The notes beneath the pieces were generated by a model that saw only the letters and a list, made by a program, of their open reading frames with translations, ran no database searches and was not told where the DNA came from. Positions 43,709 to 56,735 of a stretch of 64,000 bases of DNA are shown piece after piece (within the stretch, counting starts at the first letter, position 1; every line of letters starts with the position of its first letter). Position numbers and translations under genes: made by a program. This DNA is from Prinsepia uniflora. Lineage: Eukaryota > Streptophyta > Magnoliopsida > Rosales > Rosaceae. The stretch lies in contig CM064875.1 in assembly GCA_032719365.1 (NCBI GenBank), forward strand, positions 12,697,816-12,761,815. Reading direction: 5' to 3'.

Positions 43709-44275
43709 CTTATATGTGTGAGCACGTATCTTTCTAGCACGAGGCCTTTTGGGAGCTCACTGCTTTGAGTTTGGTTGGAACTCCAAAGTTAAGCGAGATT
43801 GGGCTGGAGTAATCCCAGGATGAATGACCTATTGGGCAGTTGCGCGTGAGTTCTCAAAATAAAAAACCATGGGGGCATAGCCCAAATAAGACAATATCAC
43901 TAAAGGAGTCGGGTTGTGACAAAATGGTATCAGAGCTGGACCCCGATCAGAAGTGTGCTAGCGAGGATGCTGGGCCCTAAGGGAGGTGGATTGTAAAACC
44001 CGTGTCTTGGGAAAAACGGTGAACAATCCCACATCGCTTGGGGAGGGAAATGTGAAGTGTCTTATATGTGTGGGCACGTATCTTCCTAGCACGAGGTCTT
44101 TTGGGAGCTCACTGGATTTTGGTTTGGTTGGAACTCCAAAGTTAAGTGAGATTGAGCTAGAGCAATCCCAAGATGGGTGACCTATTGAGCAGTTTCACAT
44201 GAGTTTCTAGAAACAAAACAGCAAGGGCATGGCCCAAAGTGGATAATATCGTGCTAGAGGAGTCGGGTCGTGACA
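43709..44275 (+). mobile_element. Second Cassandra element, 5' truncated
   Basis: A 5' LTR remnant (43709-43921, lacking about the first 80 bp) is followed by a primer site TGGTATCAGAGC (43925-43936), a short interior, a polypurine tract (aagggaggtgg, 43979) and a 3' LTR (43992-44275) starting TGTAAAACCC. 5S-like sequence (aactccaaagttaag and gatgggtgacctattg) is present in both LTRs. It differs clearly from the copy at 34911 and is a different, older-looking member. Confidence 0.87.
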
Positions 44276-44473
44276 TGAGCGCCACCCCCCCTCCCCCAGC
44301 CGGGCGGAAGGGGTCCTTCTTTTCCTTCCACCTAAGCTGCGTAGGAAAGGCCCAAAGCCAATCCCAGGGAACATCGAAGCTTCATAGGATCTTTCTGTCC
44401 ATGTGCAGGTAGTCCGCATCTTCACAGACATGTCTATTTCACCGAGCCACTCTCCGAGACAGTGCCTATATCA

Positions 44474-44517
<44 letters not shown>

Positions 44518-44822
44518 ACTACCTTAAGGGCTGTTATACTTACGACCGACGTTCACCGGGGCTTTGTTCATCGGCTCCCCTGTCATCAGGTCACCAACTT
44601 CCTTGACCTTCTGGCACTAGGCAAGTGTTAGCCCCCATACATGATCTTATGACTTTGCGGAGACTTGTGTTTTTTATAAATAGTCGTCCGAGCCTAGTCA
44701 CTGCGACTCCCTTTGTGAGGGGGCACCCTTTCTCCCGAAGTTACGGGGTTATTTTGCAGAGTTCCTTAGAGAGAGTTATTTCGTGCCCCTAGGTATTCTC
44801 TACCTGACCACTTGTGTCGGGC
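44276..44822 (-). pseudogene. rrn23: Nuclear plastid 23S rRNA fragment, middle part
   Basis: The minus-strand sequence continues the plastid 23S rRNA interrupted at 41288: recognisable on the plus strand as 'gtccgcatcttcacagacat', 'gtcggaacttacccgacaag', 'ccctgtcatcaggtcaccaa' and 'cctaggtattctctacctga'. It carries many substitutions (mostly C/G to T/A). It ends at about 44822, where plain AT-rich DNA begins. Confidence 0.9.
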
Positions 44823-46744
44823 AATTAAGTGTTTCTGAGGAAAAAATCAATAACTTATGTACTACATGATTAAGGAGGGTGTATTCAATTAGGATTATAG
44901 AGAACTGTCAAGTACATTTTTTTTAATGGCAAATTTTAAGGATTTTTTTAGAATCCTATAAAAAATGATATAGACATTTAAAAAATCGATATGGACATTT
45001 TGATATTATCCAAAAAAAAAAAAATATAATACTATTCTAGACTTTCTATTTATTTGGACAATTTTTGGTAGACATATATTAATAAAGATGGACTTGTGGA
45101 TTACAAGTTTCTTTCCTTTGTGAAACACAAGTTTCATCTTCGGTGCAAGTGCATAAACTTTCATCTCCTTCATCGCTTCCACGATCAAATCAAATATCTT
45201 CACCAAATCAATCCCCACCTCCGACATTCTTCATATTTTTATTTGAGCAGGATTGCAAAAAACTTCACACACTCACATTATTACATTTTTTTTCCATTGG
45301 AATTGATCATGTCTTATAATTGATCTATTGAATGCTTTTAAATGTGGTGGAGGTTTTGGAATCGGTCTAAGGTGGTTCTAAAAGTTTTCGGAAATTTGCT
45401 TGATTTTTTGGAAATCTTAGATTACTATGAAGTTTTCTTCACTAAAAGCTGAAACCCATTTTTTGTGACGAAAAACCTGAAAAACATAGCAGCAAGAAGA
45501 AGCGAAATTGACGGTTTCTGAAAACTGCAGCATTATGCAGAAAAAATCTGCAATTTTGGCTACTTTTTGAACTTCTAGGTACCTCAAAATCTTTTCTAGG
45601 TCGTTTTCCACTCCCGAAACTATCACAAAACATAATAAATGATATTTTAAACACGTTGACGACCTTGGATTAACATGAAAAACATCAAACCCAATGATTC
45701 TCAAGAATGACATTGTTGGCGTGTTAAATGTTGGCTATTTTGATTTGACTAAATTCTTCAAAAACTTATGAAAATTGTTTCAGCAATCAATCAAGAAGAA
45801 GATCCAAGAAGAAGATCCAAGTAATCTGCACTATTCCCAATCAGTATCGAAAGATCCGTTGATAACGTTGGGCCCTATCAGATCCAGGATTAAGGATTGT
45901 TTTCATTGGTAAGAACAACATAAAGAGGTTAATTATGGGTTTACTGAAGAAAGAGTTAGTTCAATCTGTTTGTTTCTTCAAAGAAGGAGCCTAACTCGTT
46001 TTCTAGGAAGAAGTGGCTCGTATACTAGGGGGAAGGACAAAAAATTATCTCGTTAGGGTTATGCAAAAATCACTGTAGTGAAGGCAAGACATTTTATGAC
46101 CTGAGATATTTATATTTCTCAACTTCAAACCAATTAAAGTCCACAACTTATATCAAATCTCTCAAGGTCATATCATTTTGAACACACCTTTATTTATGTA
46201 GACATTTTTTTAATCTTAAAGTGTTTAAATTGAATATATATACCTGTATTTATATAGACATTTTTTTAATCTGAAAATGTCTAAATTGAATACACCTAAG
46301 TTTTTAGAAGTTTTAAAAAACATTTAAAAGTCCTAATTGAGTACACTATAATTTTTTAAATCCTTAAAATAACTTAAAGTCTTAATTAAATACACTCCCC
46401 TAAATAAAAAGTAAAGACTAAAGAAGCTCAATCCCAAACAAACTCAAACCCAATATGTTTACAAACCCAAGTTATTAATTCCTTTCTTTCTACCACCGTC
46501 CACTACTACCAATCCATCCACCATCTTTCTAGTTTCTACCAATTAATAATAATTCCTATTAATTCTAGAGGCCTCACTCAATTTTTGAAAAAGAGAGAGA
46601 AACATAAAGCAAGAGGGAGAGAGAAACTTTCTTCTTCATCGTCTGAGAGAAACTTTATCCTTCATTGTCTTTGAGAGAAAGTATAGGCATATTGTTGAGA
46701 CAACTATCACTCTTTTAAAATCTACCAACTTACCTTTAAAATTC
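44823..46744. other. AT-rich DNA without a recognisable gene
   Basis: Only short ORFs without family motifs. 'gaagaagatccaa' is doubled at 45795-45818. The two stretches 46190-46215 and 46245-46270 ('atttatgtagacatttttt' and 'atttatatagacatttttt') repeat. Nothing else is supported. Confidence 0.5.
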
Positions 46745-48930
46745 TAGGTTCATGCTTGCTTTGCTTCTGTTTTTCTCATCAATAAAATGCCATGTTTCAA
46801 TCTCAACATGTCTTCACCTTATGAAAAACTGTTTGGTTCAGTACATGATCGTTCTGCTTTAAAATTTTTTGGTTGTGCTTGCTTCCCTTTCTTCAAACCA
46901 TATAACTCTCACAAACTTCAACCAAAAACTATCAAATGTATATTCTTAGGTTATCCAGATCAGTATAAGGGATATATCTGTTTTAATCTCTCAACTTTCA
47001 CTTTTCTAGTTTCCAGGCATGTTTTGTTCAATGAGCATGAATTTCCCTTTCTGGTTTTTCCTTCAAAATCTGTTCACTTTGAGCATTATGTGTCTCCTAT
47101 CACTTTTTTTTTTTTCCTTCTATGTCTTCTTTGACTCATCCATCCTCCTCACGGACCTCAGTTCCCATAAGTGCTCAGTCTTCTCCTACAACTGTGGTCC
47201 TTGATCCTCCTGCTACTCATGGCTTCCTAGCTTCAGAATTCTCAATATCAAATCCAGTTGACACGTCCAATGCCACCTGAGCCTCTACCTTTTGTTCATA
47301 GGGGTTCCACAGGTTCTTCAACATTCAACCATTCAGATTCCAACGTTGTTGAATCAAGTCCTTTTGTTTCATCCACAGACTTTGAGCATGTCCTTCTCCA
47401 AGTTGTTCTTCCTATCACATGTATTAATATGCATCCTATGCAGATATGTTCTAAGAATGGGATATTTAAACCAAAGGCTCTCATTTCAGTTTAGATTACT
47501 GATAAGGACACTTTCACTGACCACTCTACTGTAGAACCTTCCTCTTACAAAACTGCAGCCTTCTTAGTTATTTGGCAAGCTGTTATGAAAGAAGAGATTG
47601 ATGCATTATTGGCTCAGGATACTTGGTCCTTAGTTCCTTTTCCAATGGATAAGGATCTAGTTGGATGTAAATGGGCTTATAGGATCAAAAGAAACTCAGA
47701 TGGCACTATTTTTAGGTACAAGGCTAGATTGGTTGCTAAAGGGTTTAGTCAAGAACTTGGTTTGGACTATGGAGAAACATTTAGTCATGTTGTCAAGTCT
47801 ACAACTGTCAAACTTCTTCTTGCCTTAGCAGCTAATTTCCAGTGGCCTTTAAAACAACTAGATGTAAAAAAAAAATGCATTCTTACATGGCATGCTCAAA
47901 GAAGAGGTCTTCATGGGCTTCAATAAACCTGGTTGATGCTTCTCTATTTGTCAAGCAGACCTTTAGTGCTATTTTCATTCTACTATTTTATGTAGATAAT
48001 ATTATCCAAACTGGAAGCTCATCTACTGCTATTCAAGAAATTATCAATTCCCTCACCTCAGAATTTGACATGAAAGACCTAGGTGAACTAAAGTACTTTC
48101 TTGGTATTTAAATAATAAGAAATGCTACTAGTGTATATCTATCTCAAAAAAATATGTTACAGATCCTCTTACTAAAACCTGTATGCTTCAAAGCAATGTT
48201 GTTGGCACTCCTAGTGCTCCAGGTACTCGACTTAGATATAATGAAGGTCTCTTGTACTCCTATCCTATCAACTACAGAAGTATTGTTGGTGCCTTGCAGT
48301 ACCAACTTTCACAAGAACAGACATTGCCTTTTCAGGAAACCAGGTTTTCCAATTTATGCATTCTCCTTGTGAGTCACACTTTATGGCTGTGAAGAGAATT
48401 CCAAGGTACCTTCAAGGTACACCACATCGTGGTCTTCTACCAGCTTGGCTCTCTTGATTTAGTTGCCTACACAGATGTTGATTGGGCTGGAGGCCTCAAT
48501 GATCGAAGATCCACTACTGGCATGGTTGTTTTCCTAGGGAATAAACCTATCTCCTGGTTTTCAAAGAAATAAAGTACAATTTCCAAATCTAGCACTGAAG
48601 AAGAATATCGGACCTTGCTATCACCTCAGCTGAGTTAGCTTGGATCAGACAACTTCTTTGTGCTATACATGTCCCTCTTCTCAAACCTCCACTCATTGAC
48701 TGTGATAGTACTTCAGCCACCAGTCTCTCAATAAATCCTATCTTTCACTCTCGTGCCAAACATATTGAAGTGGACTACCATTTTGTAAGTGAACGAGTTG
48801 TGCGTGGTGATCTTGATGTCCATCACACTACCTCCAGTGAGCAGACTGCTAGCATGATGCTGCACTAGGTGATCCAAGCTTATATGTTGATCAGTGATGC
48901 TGCAACAATCCTATCCTCTTCCCATAGTTG
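46745..48930 (+). pseudogene. Decayed Ty1/copia integrase, RT and RNase H
   Basis: Begins in the integrase C-terminal part ('FLINKMPCFNLNMSSPYEKL', 'LKFFGCACFPFFKPYNSHKL', 'FLVSRHVLFNEHEFPF'), then RT from 47585 ('DTWSLVPFPMDKDLVGCKWA', 'ARLVAKGFSQELGLDYGETF', 'QLDVKKK'). A frameshift in an A-run at 47867-47875 and a deletion follow. The catalytic box near 47985 reads YVDN, so the second Asp is lost. RNase H follows in pieces (AYTDVDWAGGLNDRRSTTGM, 'SKSSTEEEY') with stops at about 48570 and beyond, ending near 48840. Gag, protease and most of integrase are absent. It is unrelated in detail to the complete copia at 50331. Confidence 0.85.
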
Positions 48931-50330
48931 TCAAGCAAAGATCGGAGCTATTAGCATTTATTTAGAGTTGTGACTTTTCTATTTAGACAGTTTTTTTTTT
49001 TTATCAGGGATTTCTATTTAGACAGTTAGAACGGTTGTATCACTGTGTGTGTGATTCCTTAGGTTCCAAGAAAAGTGTATGTAGTTTATAACGTGTTGTT
49101 CATTGAATGTAAGTAACCATGCAAGAAATCAATACAAAGTTTTTCACTGATTCTTTCTCACACTTTCTCTCATTCATCGTGTTCTTCTTCTCTTCTTCCT
49201 CACAAATTAACTATCCAAAAACTCAACACTTAACAGAACAATCATCCTGGATTCGCGTGGACAAATATCCAAGGAAATTGGCTCCATCATCGATTCCCAA
49301 CTTCATATTCTTTGGAGATTTCTTTCACTTAATGCGTATAATACTGATCAAAATGGGTAAAAAAATAATAATAATAACGTTGTCACGTTCAATTTATCAC
49401 ATGGGTCGTGTTGACATGAACCTTCAATGAGCCTCGCTCAATAATATATACTGATAACTGCTAATACAATCTAAGTGGATAAAAATAAACAAATAAACAA
49501 ATAATTAATATCATTATTCTATTTTTCAAATGAAGGCGGCATTATATATAGTTTTAATTTCTTTTACATATGTACAAACGTCTTGAATGCTCATGTCAAT
49601 TTTACTACAAAACCACCGCATCAACAAATTTATGATATTTGAATGAAACAGAAGAAAATAGGACAACGTGAGAATTTTTTGGCCTTTTTGGGTATCTTTG
49701 GGAATTGCAAGTGAAAAAATTACAAGTAACAAAGCAAAACGAGAATTATGGTGATTTCCGGCCATTATTTGGAATAAAAATTCAATGAATAATAAACTCA
49801 GCTGATTATCCTCATGTTTCTTCCAGCTATAGTGCTCTTATTGTTGGATTTTTTTTTTATTATGATATTAGAGAATTTTAAATTCTAAATTTATTCTAAT
49901 TCTAACTCATTTATCGACATTCCCTTTCCACTTGAGCTAACTCCAAGGTTTTCCTTGGATTTTATTTTTCTCCTAGCGCAAAAGGGAAAGGCCAAAATTC
50001 CAATGAGAGTCGCCGATAAGCATGAGGACGTGTATACAAAACACTGAAAACGAAATGCAACATATTTTAGCACCGAAAATTTAAAAAAACAAAACAAAAC
50101 AAAAAGCTAGTTTTTTTTTTCCTTTTTGGTGACGGGCTTGGCTGGTGAGAAATTAGAGTGGAGCCATCAAATGAAAGCAAAGAATATAAATTTTATATAT
50201 ATATATATATATATATTACAGTATCTTGATGGAGGGCTACATTGCCGCGCGCCTTGTTCATCCACCAAACATCATAATTGGCCATATTTTGTCCACGCCA
50301 TCTCCTCCGGAGGTCCCCTCGTACTATATT
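48931..50330. other. 3' flank of the decayed copia, no gene
   Basis: 48960-49225 could be its 3' LTR (a stretch ending 'aaaaactcaaca'), but no matching 5' LTR is present. The rest is AT-rich, with a TA microsatellite at 50196-50215. ORFs here have no motif. Confidence 0.4.
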
Positions 50331-50671
50331 TGTTCTGATGAGAAGACTAAAATTGAAGAATTGGACTGCAGTCATCAATCCAATTAGTTAAGCAGTTAAT
50401 TAAGTCTATAGTCATCAATACAATTAGTTTGTTGGTTAGTAAGGTTGTTAAGTGAGCTGTAATTGAGCTGTAGATCACTGCCACATGCATCAAGATCACA
50501 GGTTCAGTTACTTTCCTGTATAGCTAAGGTATAAAGTGTTAGTCTTGTACAGTTTGTAATTGACTCAAAACAAAATACAAGAATTCCAATCGTTTTCTCC
50601 CTCTCAAAAGCTCTCTACTTCTCTCTGTTGCTCTGTACTTAATCAATCTGCTGCAATTCTTTAGGTTTTCA
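50331..50671 (+). repeat. 5' LTR of the copia element
   Basis: TGTTCTGATGAG to TTTAGGTTTTCA, TG/CA ends. TATAAA lies at 50530-50535. The polyadenylation region should lie in the last 100 bp ('gtttgtaattgactcaaaac'). Confidence 0.95.
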
Positions 50672-50683
50672 TGGTATCAGAGC
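50672..50683 (+). other. Primer binding site, tRNA-iMet (copia)
   Basis: TGGTATCAGAGC immediately abuts the LTR end, complementary to initiator tRNA-Met. Confidence 0.95.
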
Positions 50684-51213
50684 TCCAGCTCGGTCCTTGA
50701 TACCTAATTGAAGCTTTCTTGCTGCAATCGCTGATCGTGGCAAGCTCATCGCAAGCTCATCCTCCTCTTCGACTGCGCAACGTGGTTTAGATTGCTTGAG
50801 CTAAGTTTTTTTTCCTTCCTCCGCGTCTTCTTCCATTGCTGTTGCTTTCGTGTCTGGTCACTCAGTCTTAAAGATTCAATATATTTGAGTTTTTCTTTTC
50901 AAATCGTCATCGAAATGTTGAATGTTAAGAGTTGTTGACATCTGAGGAAAAAAAATATCTGCTGAAGAATTGTTAACAACAAGAAGTTATCTGTTGTTGT
51001 TTGTGTCTTTGAGAAGGTGATGTTAAGAGTTGTCGAAGTCTGAGGAAAAAAAGAAGAACAAAACTGTTGAAGAATTGCTATCAATGAGAAGTTTTTTTTT
51101 TCTGTTTGATTGATTGAAGGTCTGGTGCTCAGTGTAGTAGAATTCCTGAGTTCGTTCTTCTGTTGAACAAATCATTAGTATACAAGATTGTCACTGAATA
51201 GCGGTTAAAGAAG

Positions 51214-54200
51214 ATGTCTAGATCACATATTGCAAGTCCAGGTTCCATTTCTAGCACTCAGTCCACGCCTATTTTTCTTCCAAACATTGTGCTAGATGAG
51301 TCTAATTACTCCACATGGATATTTCGGATGGAATCCTTTCTGGGAGGACTGCACCTGCTTGGTTTTGTTGATGGTACAAACAAATGTCCCTCTGAGTTTG
51401 TCTTGGCTGAAGATGGTGTCACCAAGATCCTCAATGATGCCTTTGTGCACTGGAAAGCTCAGGACCAAAACATTATCAACTTAATAGGACAAACATTAAG
51501 TCCTCGGGCCATGTCCTGTGCTGTAGGAAGCACTTCTGCTGCAGCTATGTGGTCCAGTCTGAAGTCAAAATTTGCTAACTCAAACAGACAAAATATCCTT
51601 CAACTAAAGACTAATCTTCAAAGAACAAAGAAGGGTCAAGATTCAATAGAGGTGTACCTAGAAAATATCAAAACTGCTGGGGATGCTCTTGCCACTGTGG
51701 GAGTAGTTCTGGATGATGATGATGTGGTTGTCACAGTCCTTGAAGGGCTCCCACCTGAGTTCACTGCAATTAAGACAATTATTCGGACTCAAGCCACCTG
51801 TTCTATGACCAATCTCAAGACTCTTCTTAAAGCAGCAGAATATGACTTAGAACAGGCCTCTCACTACACACCTCTGCATTCTCTAACTGCCATGATGGCA
51901 AACACCTCCTTAACAACTCAGGAGGGCACTAGATCCTCCACTGTCTCTTCTGCTCCCATCCTATCTTCTAGTTCTGTCAATCCCCCTAACCTCATTGTTT
52001 CTTCATCACCATTATTATCCCAGGCTCAGTTCACTAATATGCCTTCATATCCTATGGGTTTTCCCCTCTCCTCTGAGGATGGCAGTCCACATTTTCGATC
52101 TTTTGTTGCCAATGGTCATAATGGAGGCAGCGGGTTTGGGGGCAGGGGCACTGGTGCAGTGGGAAGAGGTTACAGTTTTGGTCCTTCATCAAATGCATGC
52201 CAATTGTGTAATAAACCAGGGCATAATGCTAGAACCCGCCACAATCTACAAGCCTATAATGCACAAAGAGGAGGTGCTGGTAACAGGTTCTCTGGGATAA
52301 ACAGTGGTGTTGAGTGTCAATATTGTGGCAGGAAGTATCATACAGCTGATAAATGCTCTCATCTGATTGGTTTTCCCAATCAACGAGTGCAGTATGGCAG
52401 ACCAGGAGGGCAAGGGAATTCTTCTGGTGGTTTTTCCAGCATCAGTCCTCAGTTTGGTGCACCTGGAGGTTTTTCCAACAACAGTCCTCAGTTTGGTGCA
52501 TCTGGAGGTTTTTCCAACAACCCTAATCCATCTGGTAACTCAAATGAGGGTCATGGAGTGTCCTTCACTGGTCAAGCTGCCATGATGGCCTCAGGCTCTC
52601 ACATGCCTATGCCTATGCCATCTACTGGTCCTCAACCTGGAAGTTCATCTATGACATATTGGCTTGCAGACTCTGGAACTTCAAATCATATAACCAATGA
52701 CATTCAACTTCTTAATAATGTTACTTCCTATCCCACAACTGATTCTGTAACTGTTGGCAATGGTGAGGCCTTGTCCATCACACATTCTGGATCCTCTACA
52801 CTAGCAACACTGGCCCTATCTAATATTCTACTGATTCCTAAACTGAAAGCCAACCTTCTGTATGTTCATCAACTGCGTAAGCAAAACAACTGCAGAGTTA
52901 TTCTTGATGAATTTGAATGCATTGTGCAGGACAAGGTGCAGGGGAAAGTTCTCTTCAAGGGACTGAGTAAAGGAGGATTATATCCTCTCCCTTGTGTTCC
53001 TGCTCCACCTGAGAGTCAGATTCGAGGTCAATGGGGTCAATCTCATCTCAAGGAGATTAATGTTGTCAAGAAGGATACATCACTGTGCTCAGCTTTTGTT
53101 GGGAAGCAGATTCAACATGCACTATGGCATCAGAGGTTAGGACATCCATCTAATGAGGTCACTCAAGCTATGTTACAGAAAGTCTGCTTAGTTGATAAGA
53201 ATAAGTCCTGTACAAGTTCTCCTCTTTGTCAAGCCTGTATAGCAGGCAAGTTTACTAAACTTTCCTTTCCAATATCCACATCCAGGGCTAGTGATCCTTT
53301 TTCCCTGATCCATTCTGATGTTTGGGGACCTGCTCCTCAATCATCCATAGAAGGTTTTAGGTATTTTGTACTTTTCATCGATGATTGTGCAAGGTATACA
53401 TGGATGTTCCCCATGATCAATAAAAGTGAAGTTTTTGGGCATTTTAGAACATTTTATGCTTATGTGTCGAATCAGTTTCAAACCTCTGTGAAATGCTTAC
53501 TGTCAGATGGTGGTGGAGAATTCATGAGCACCAAATTTAGGGAATTTCTGAATGAGAAGGGTGTTCTTCATCATATCTCTTGTCCCTACACCCCTCAGCA
53601 AAATGGAGTTGCTGAGAGGAAGAACAGACATGTTAAGGAAACTGCAGTCACCATGCTTAAGCAAGCCTCTTTACCAGATCATTTTTTGTATCATGCATGT
53701 GCTTTAGCAATATTTTTGATCAACAGGATGCCTACAACAACTCTGGAAATGCAGTCACCATATGAGAAGTTACATCAGAAAATTCCAGCTCTTGATGCTC
53801 TTAAGGTATTTGGATGTGCATGTTACCCTTTGTTGACTCCATATAATACTAACAAGCTTATGGCCAAGTCAGATCAGTGTGTTTTTATTGGTTTTGCTCT
53901 AGGCTATAAGGGGTTCATATGCTATCATAAGGGCTCAGGACGACTTGTAATATCCAGACATGTTCTTTTTGATGAGTACTGCTTTCATTTTGCTCAGACA
54001 CAATCAATACATGATTCCTCATGTCTTAGTTCTTCTGTCATTTCTACTGCTTCTCAAAATCCTTGCTCTTCTTCTCAAGATTCTGCACTTGTTTCAAAAG
54101 GATCAATCTCTACTACAGGTTCCTTACAGGATCTTGCAACTGTTCCTGGATCACAATCTACTCCAAACTCCTTACAAGATCGTGTATATGTTCCAGTGAC

Positions 54201-56451
54201 TGCTCCAGGAGTTGAATCATCAACTGATGATTCCTTGCAGGCTCTTGCACCTGTTCCAGGATCAAACTCTACTGCAGATTCTTTCTAAGATTGTGCATCT
54301 GTTCCAGTGATTATCCCAGAAGCTGAATCACCAACTAATGACTCCTTACAGGTACCATCACCTTCAAACTTGCTCTCTGATGCATCTCTACATTGTTCCT
54401 CTCAGCATAACAGTAAGAACAATTCTATCAACTCTATCCCTAGTCCTGTTGATTCTACCCCTTGTATTGCATCCCATACTGCCCTTCCTTCTTCCTCTAG
54501 CAGTCATGGTCCCACTCTCTCGGTAGATCTTACTGCTTTTTCCCCAAACAATCATACTACAATTCACTTTGGGGAAACTTCAGGAACTGTCTCTGTCAAC
54601 ACCACTCCTGGGAAGGGTGTTTCAATTCTTCTTGATGCCACACACACAAGAAACCAGTTCAATCCTATCTCTGAGGCCAACATATTACATCCAGTGGATG
54701 GTCTTCCCACTGTCACTCAGAATGATCATCCTATGCTCACTAGGTCCAAAAGAGGCATCTCTCAACCCAAGTGCCTACTAGCTGTGCATTCCCAGCCTTC
54801 TCTTGATCCTAGTGTCACTGAACCTCATTCCTACAAAGTTGCATTGCAATTTTCAGAATGGAAAGCAGCCATGGACAGTGAAATGCAGGCTTTAAAGTCA
54901 CAAAATACTTGGAGTTTGGTGCCCCTTCCACCTAATCGAAATATTGTCAGTTGCAAATGGATTTTCAGGCTTAAGAAGAATGCTGATGGTTCAATTTCTA
55001 GGCATAAAGCTCGTTTGGTTGCTAGAGGTTTTAGTCAGGCTCAAGGTATAGACTATGATGAAACCTTCTCTCCTGTGGTACGTCACACTACCGTTCGATT
55101 GATGTTAGGCATAGCTGCTCATTTTGGCTGGAAATTACATCAGTTAGATGTAAAGAATGCCTTCTTGCATGGTCACTTACAGGAGGAGGTCTATATGACA
55201 CAACCTGGAGTTTTTACTAATCCTGACCACCCAGATTATGTGTGCAAACTTGCCAAATCTTTGTATGGGTTGAAATAGGCACCTAGGGCCTGGAATGAGA
55301 GATTCACTAGTTTTCTTCCTACTCTAGGCTTCTGTACCTCTTATGCTGACCCTAGCTTGTTTATTAAGAGTACATCTGGTTCTCTGGTTTACATGTTGCT
55401 ATATGTAGATGATATAATCATTACTGGTAATGACTCTATCATGGTTCAACATATTAAAACTGCACTGCAACAGGAGTTCGAAATGACTGACCTCGGTGCT
55501 TTGCATTATTTTCTGGGGCTGGAAATCAGGTACATGGCTAATGGTGATTTGTTTGTCTCTCAGTCCAAATATTCCCGAGATGTAGTATCTAAGGCTGGTA
55601 TGACAGGGTGTAACACCCATCCCACTCCCAGTCAAGTTGGTGTTAAACTGCTCAAGGAGGGACAGTGGTTGTCTGAGGAAGAGAGCTCTTATTTCAGGAG
55701 CCTGGTATGATGTCTACAATATCTTACATTCACTCGACCAGATATTTCATATAGTGTAAATACAGTTTGTCAGTTCCTACAACATCCTACTCATCAGCAC
55801 TTAACTGCTGCAAAAAGGATTATGAGATATGTAGAAGGTACCATTGATCATGGTATCCTTCTGAAATTTGCTTCTGCCTCAACTAACAGCAGATCTCCAT
55901 CAAGCCTTCATCTTCATGCTTTCTTTGATGCTGATTGGGCAGGAGACCCTAATGACAGAAGGTCCACATCAGGCTTTGTCATTCTTCTCAACCAATCTCC
56001 CATTTCTTGGTGTAGTAAGAAGCAGCATTGTGTCAGCCGATCTTCCACAGAAGCTGAGTACGGAGCCATGGCAGATACAACCTCTGAACTTCAGTGGCTG
56101 AGACATATGTTCAAGGATCTTCAGCTTGAGCTCTCTGAAGTTCCCTCACTTCATTGTGATAACATCTCTGCCCTGGCTCTTGCCACTAATCCTGTTCATC
56201 ACTCCAAACTGAAGCACATTGAAGCTGATGTCCATTTTACTCGAGAGAAGGTAAAAGATGGTTCTATTGTATTGCGGTTTGTTACTTCAAAGCTTCAACC
56301 GGCAGACTTATTCACCAAGGGTCTGTGTTCACCACAGCATACCTTCTTCTGCACTAGCTTGCTGTTGTGTTCCCCCCATCAAGCTGAGGGCGGGTGTTCT
56401 GATGAGAAGACTAAAATTGAAGAATTGGACTGCAGTCATCAATCCAATTAG
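51214..56451 (+). pseudogene. Copia gag-pol polyprotein with three stop codons
   Basis: One frame of 1745 codons. Gag (MSRSHIAS start; UBN2-type 'LDESNYSTWIFRMESFL'). Zinc knuckle 1 at residues 329-343 has lost its last Cys (CQLCNKPGHNARTR); knuckle 2 at 368-381 is intact. Protease with D486 (LADSGTSNHIT). Integrase with 'HQRLGHP' and CQAC, catalytic D702, D765 and E801 (spacing 35 between the last two). RT with YVDD at 1397-1400. RNase H with 'FFDADWAGDPNDRRSTSGF' and 'SRSSTEAEY'. Stops: TAA at 54286-54288, TAG at 55276-55278 (CAG expected in SLYGLKQAPRAW), TGA at 55708-55710 (Gly expected in RSLVGCLQYLT). No frameshift. All pol catalytic residues are kept, so decay is slight. The frame runs into the 3' LTR. 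Confidence 0.95.
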
Positions 56452-56735
56452 TTAAGTAGTTAATTAAGTATATAGTCATCAATACAATTAGTTTGTTGGT
56501 TAGTAAGGTTGTTAAGTGAGCTTTCATTGAGCTGTAGATCACTGCCACGTGCATCAAGATCACAGGTTCAGTTACTTTCCTGTATAGCTAAGGTATAAAG
56601 TGTTAGTCTTGTACAGTTTGTAATTGACTCAAAACAAAATACAAGAATTCCAATCGTTTTCTCCCTCTCAAAAGCTCTCTACTTCTCTCTATTGCTCTGT
56701 ACTTAATCAATCTGCTGCAATTCTTTAGGTTTTCA
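56395..56735 (+). repeat. 3' LTR of the copia element
   Basis: Same ends as the 5' LTR and six substitutions relative to it by eye. The flanking ATATT matches the 5' side. Confidence 0.95.

Larger units (their letters stand above)
50331..56735 (+). mobile_element. Complete Ty1/copia element, probably Ale lineage
   Basis: 6405 bp with two 341 bp LTRs (50331-50671, 56395-56735) and a perfect ATATT target duplication (50326-50330 and 56736-56740). I count six differences between the LTRs (about 98.2% identity), so insertion is recent on the scale of this window. The primer site directly follows the 5' LTR; the polypurine tract aagctgagggcggg (56381-56394) precedes the 3' LTR. A TATA box, GTATAAAG, lies in the LTR near 50530. 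A single polyprotein frame covers 51214-56451, broken by three stop codons. Confidence 0.96.

Noticed and set aside
22390..44822. That the window is plastid DNA
   Set aside because: rpoB and rrn23 are frameshifted, rearranged relative to the plastome, and interrupted by nuclear retrotransposons.
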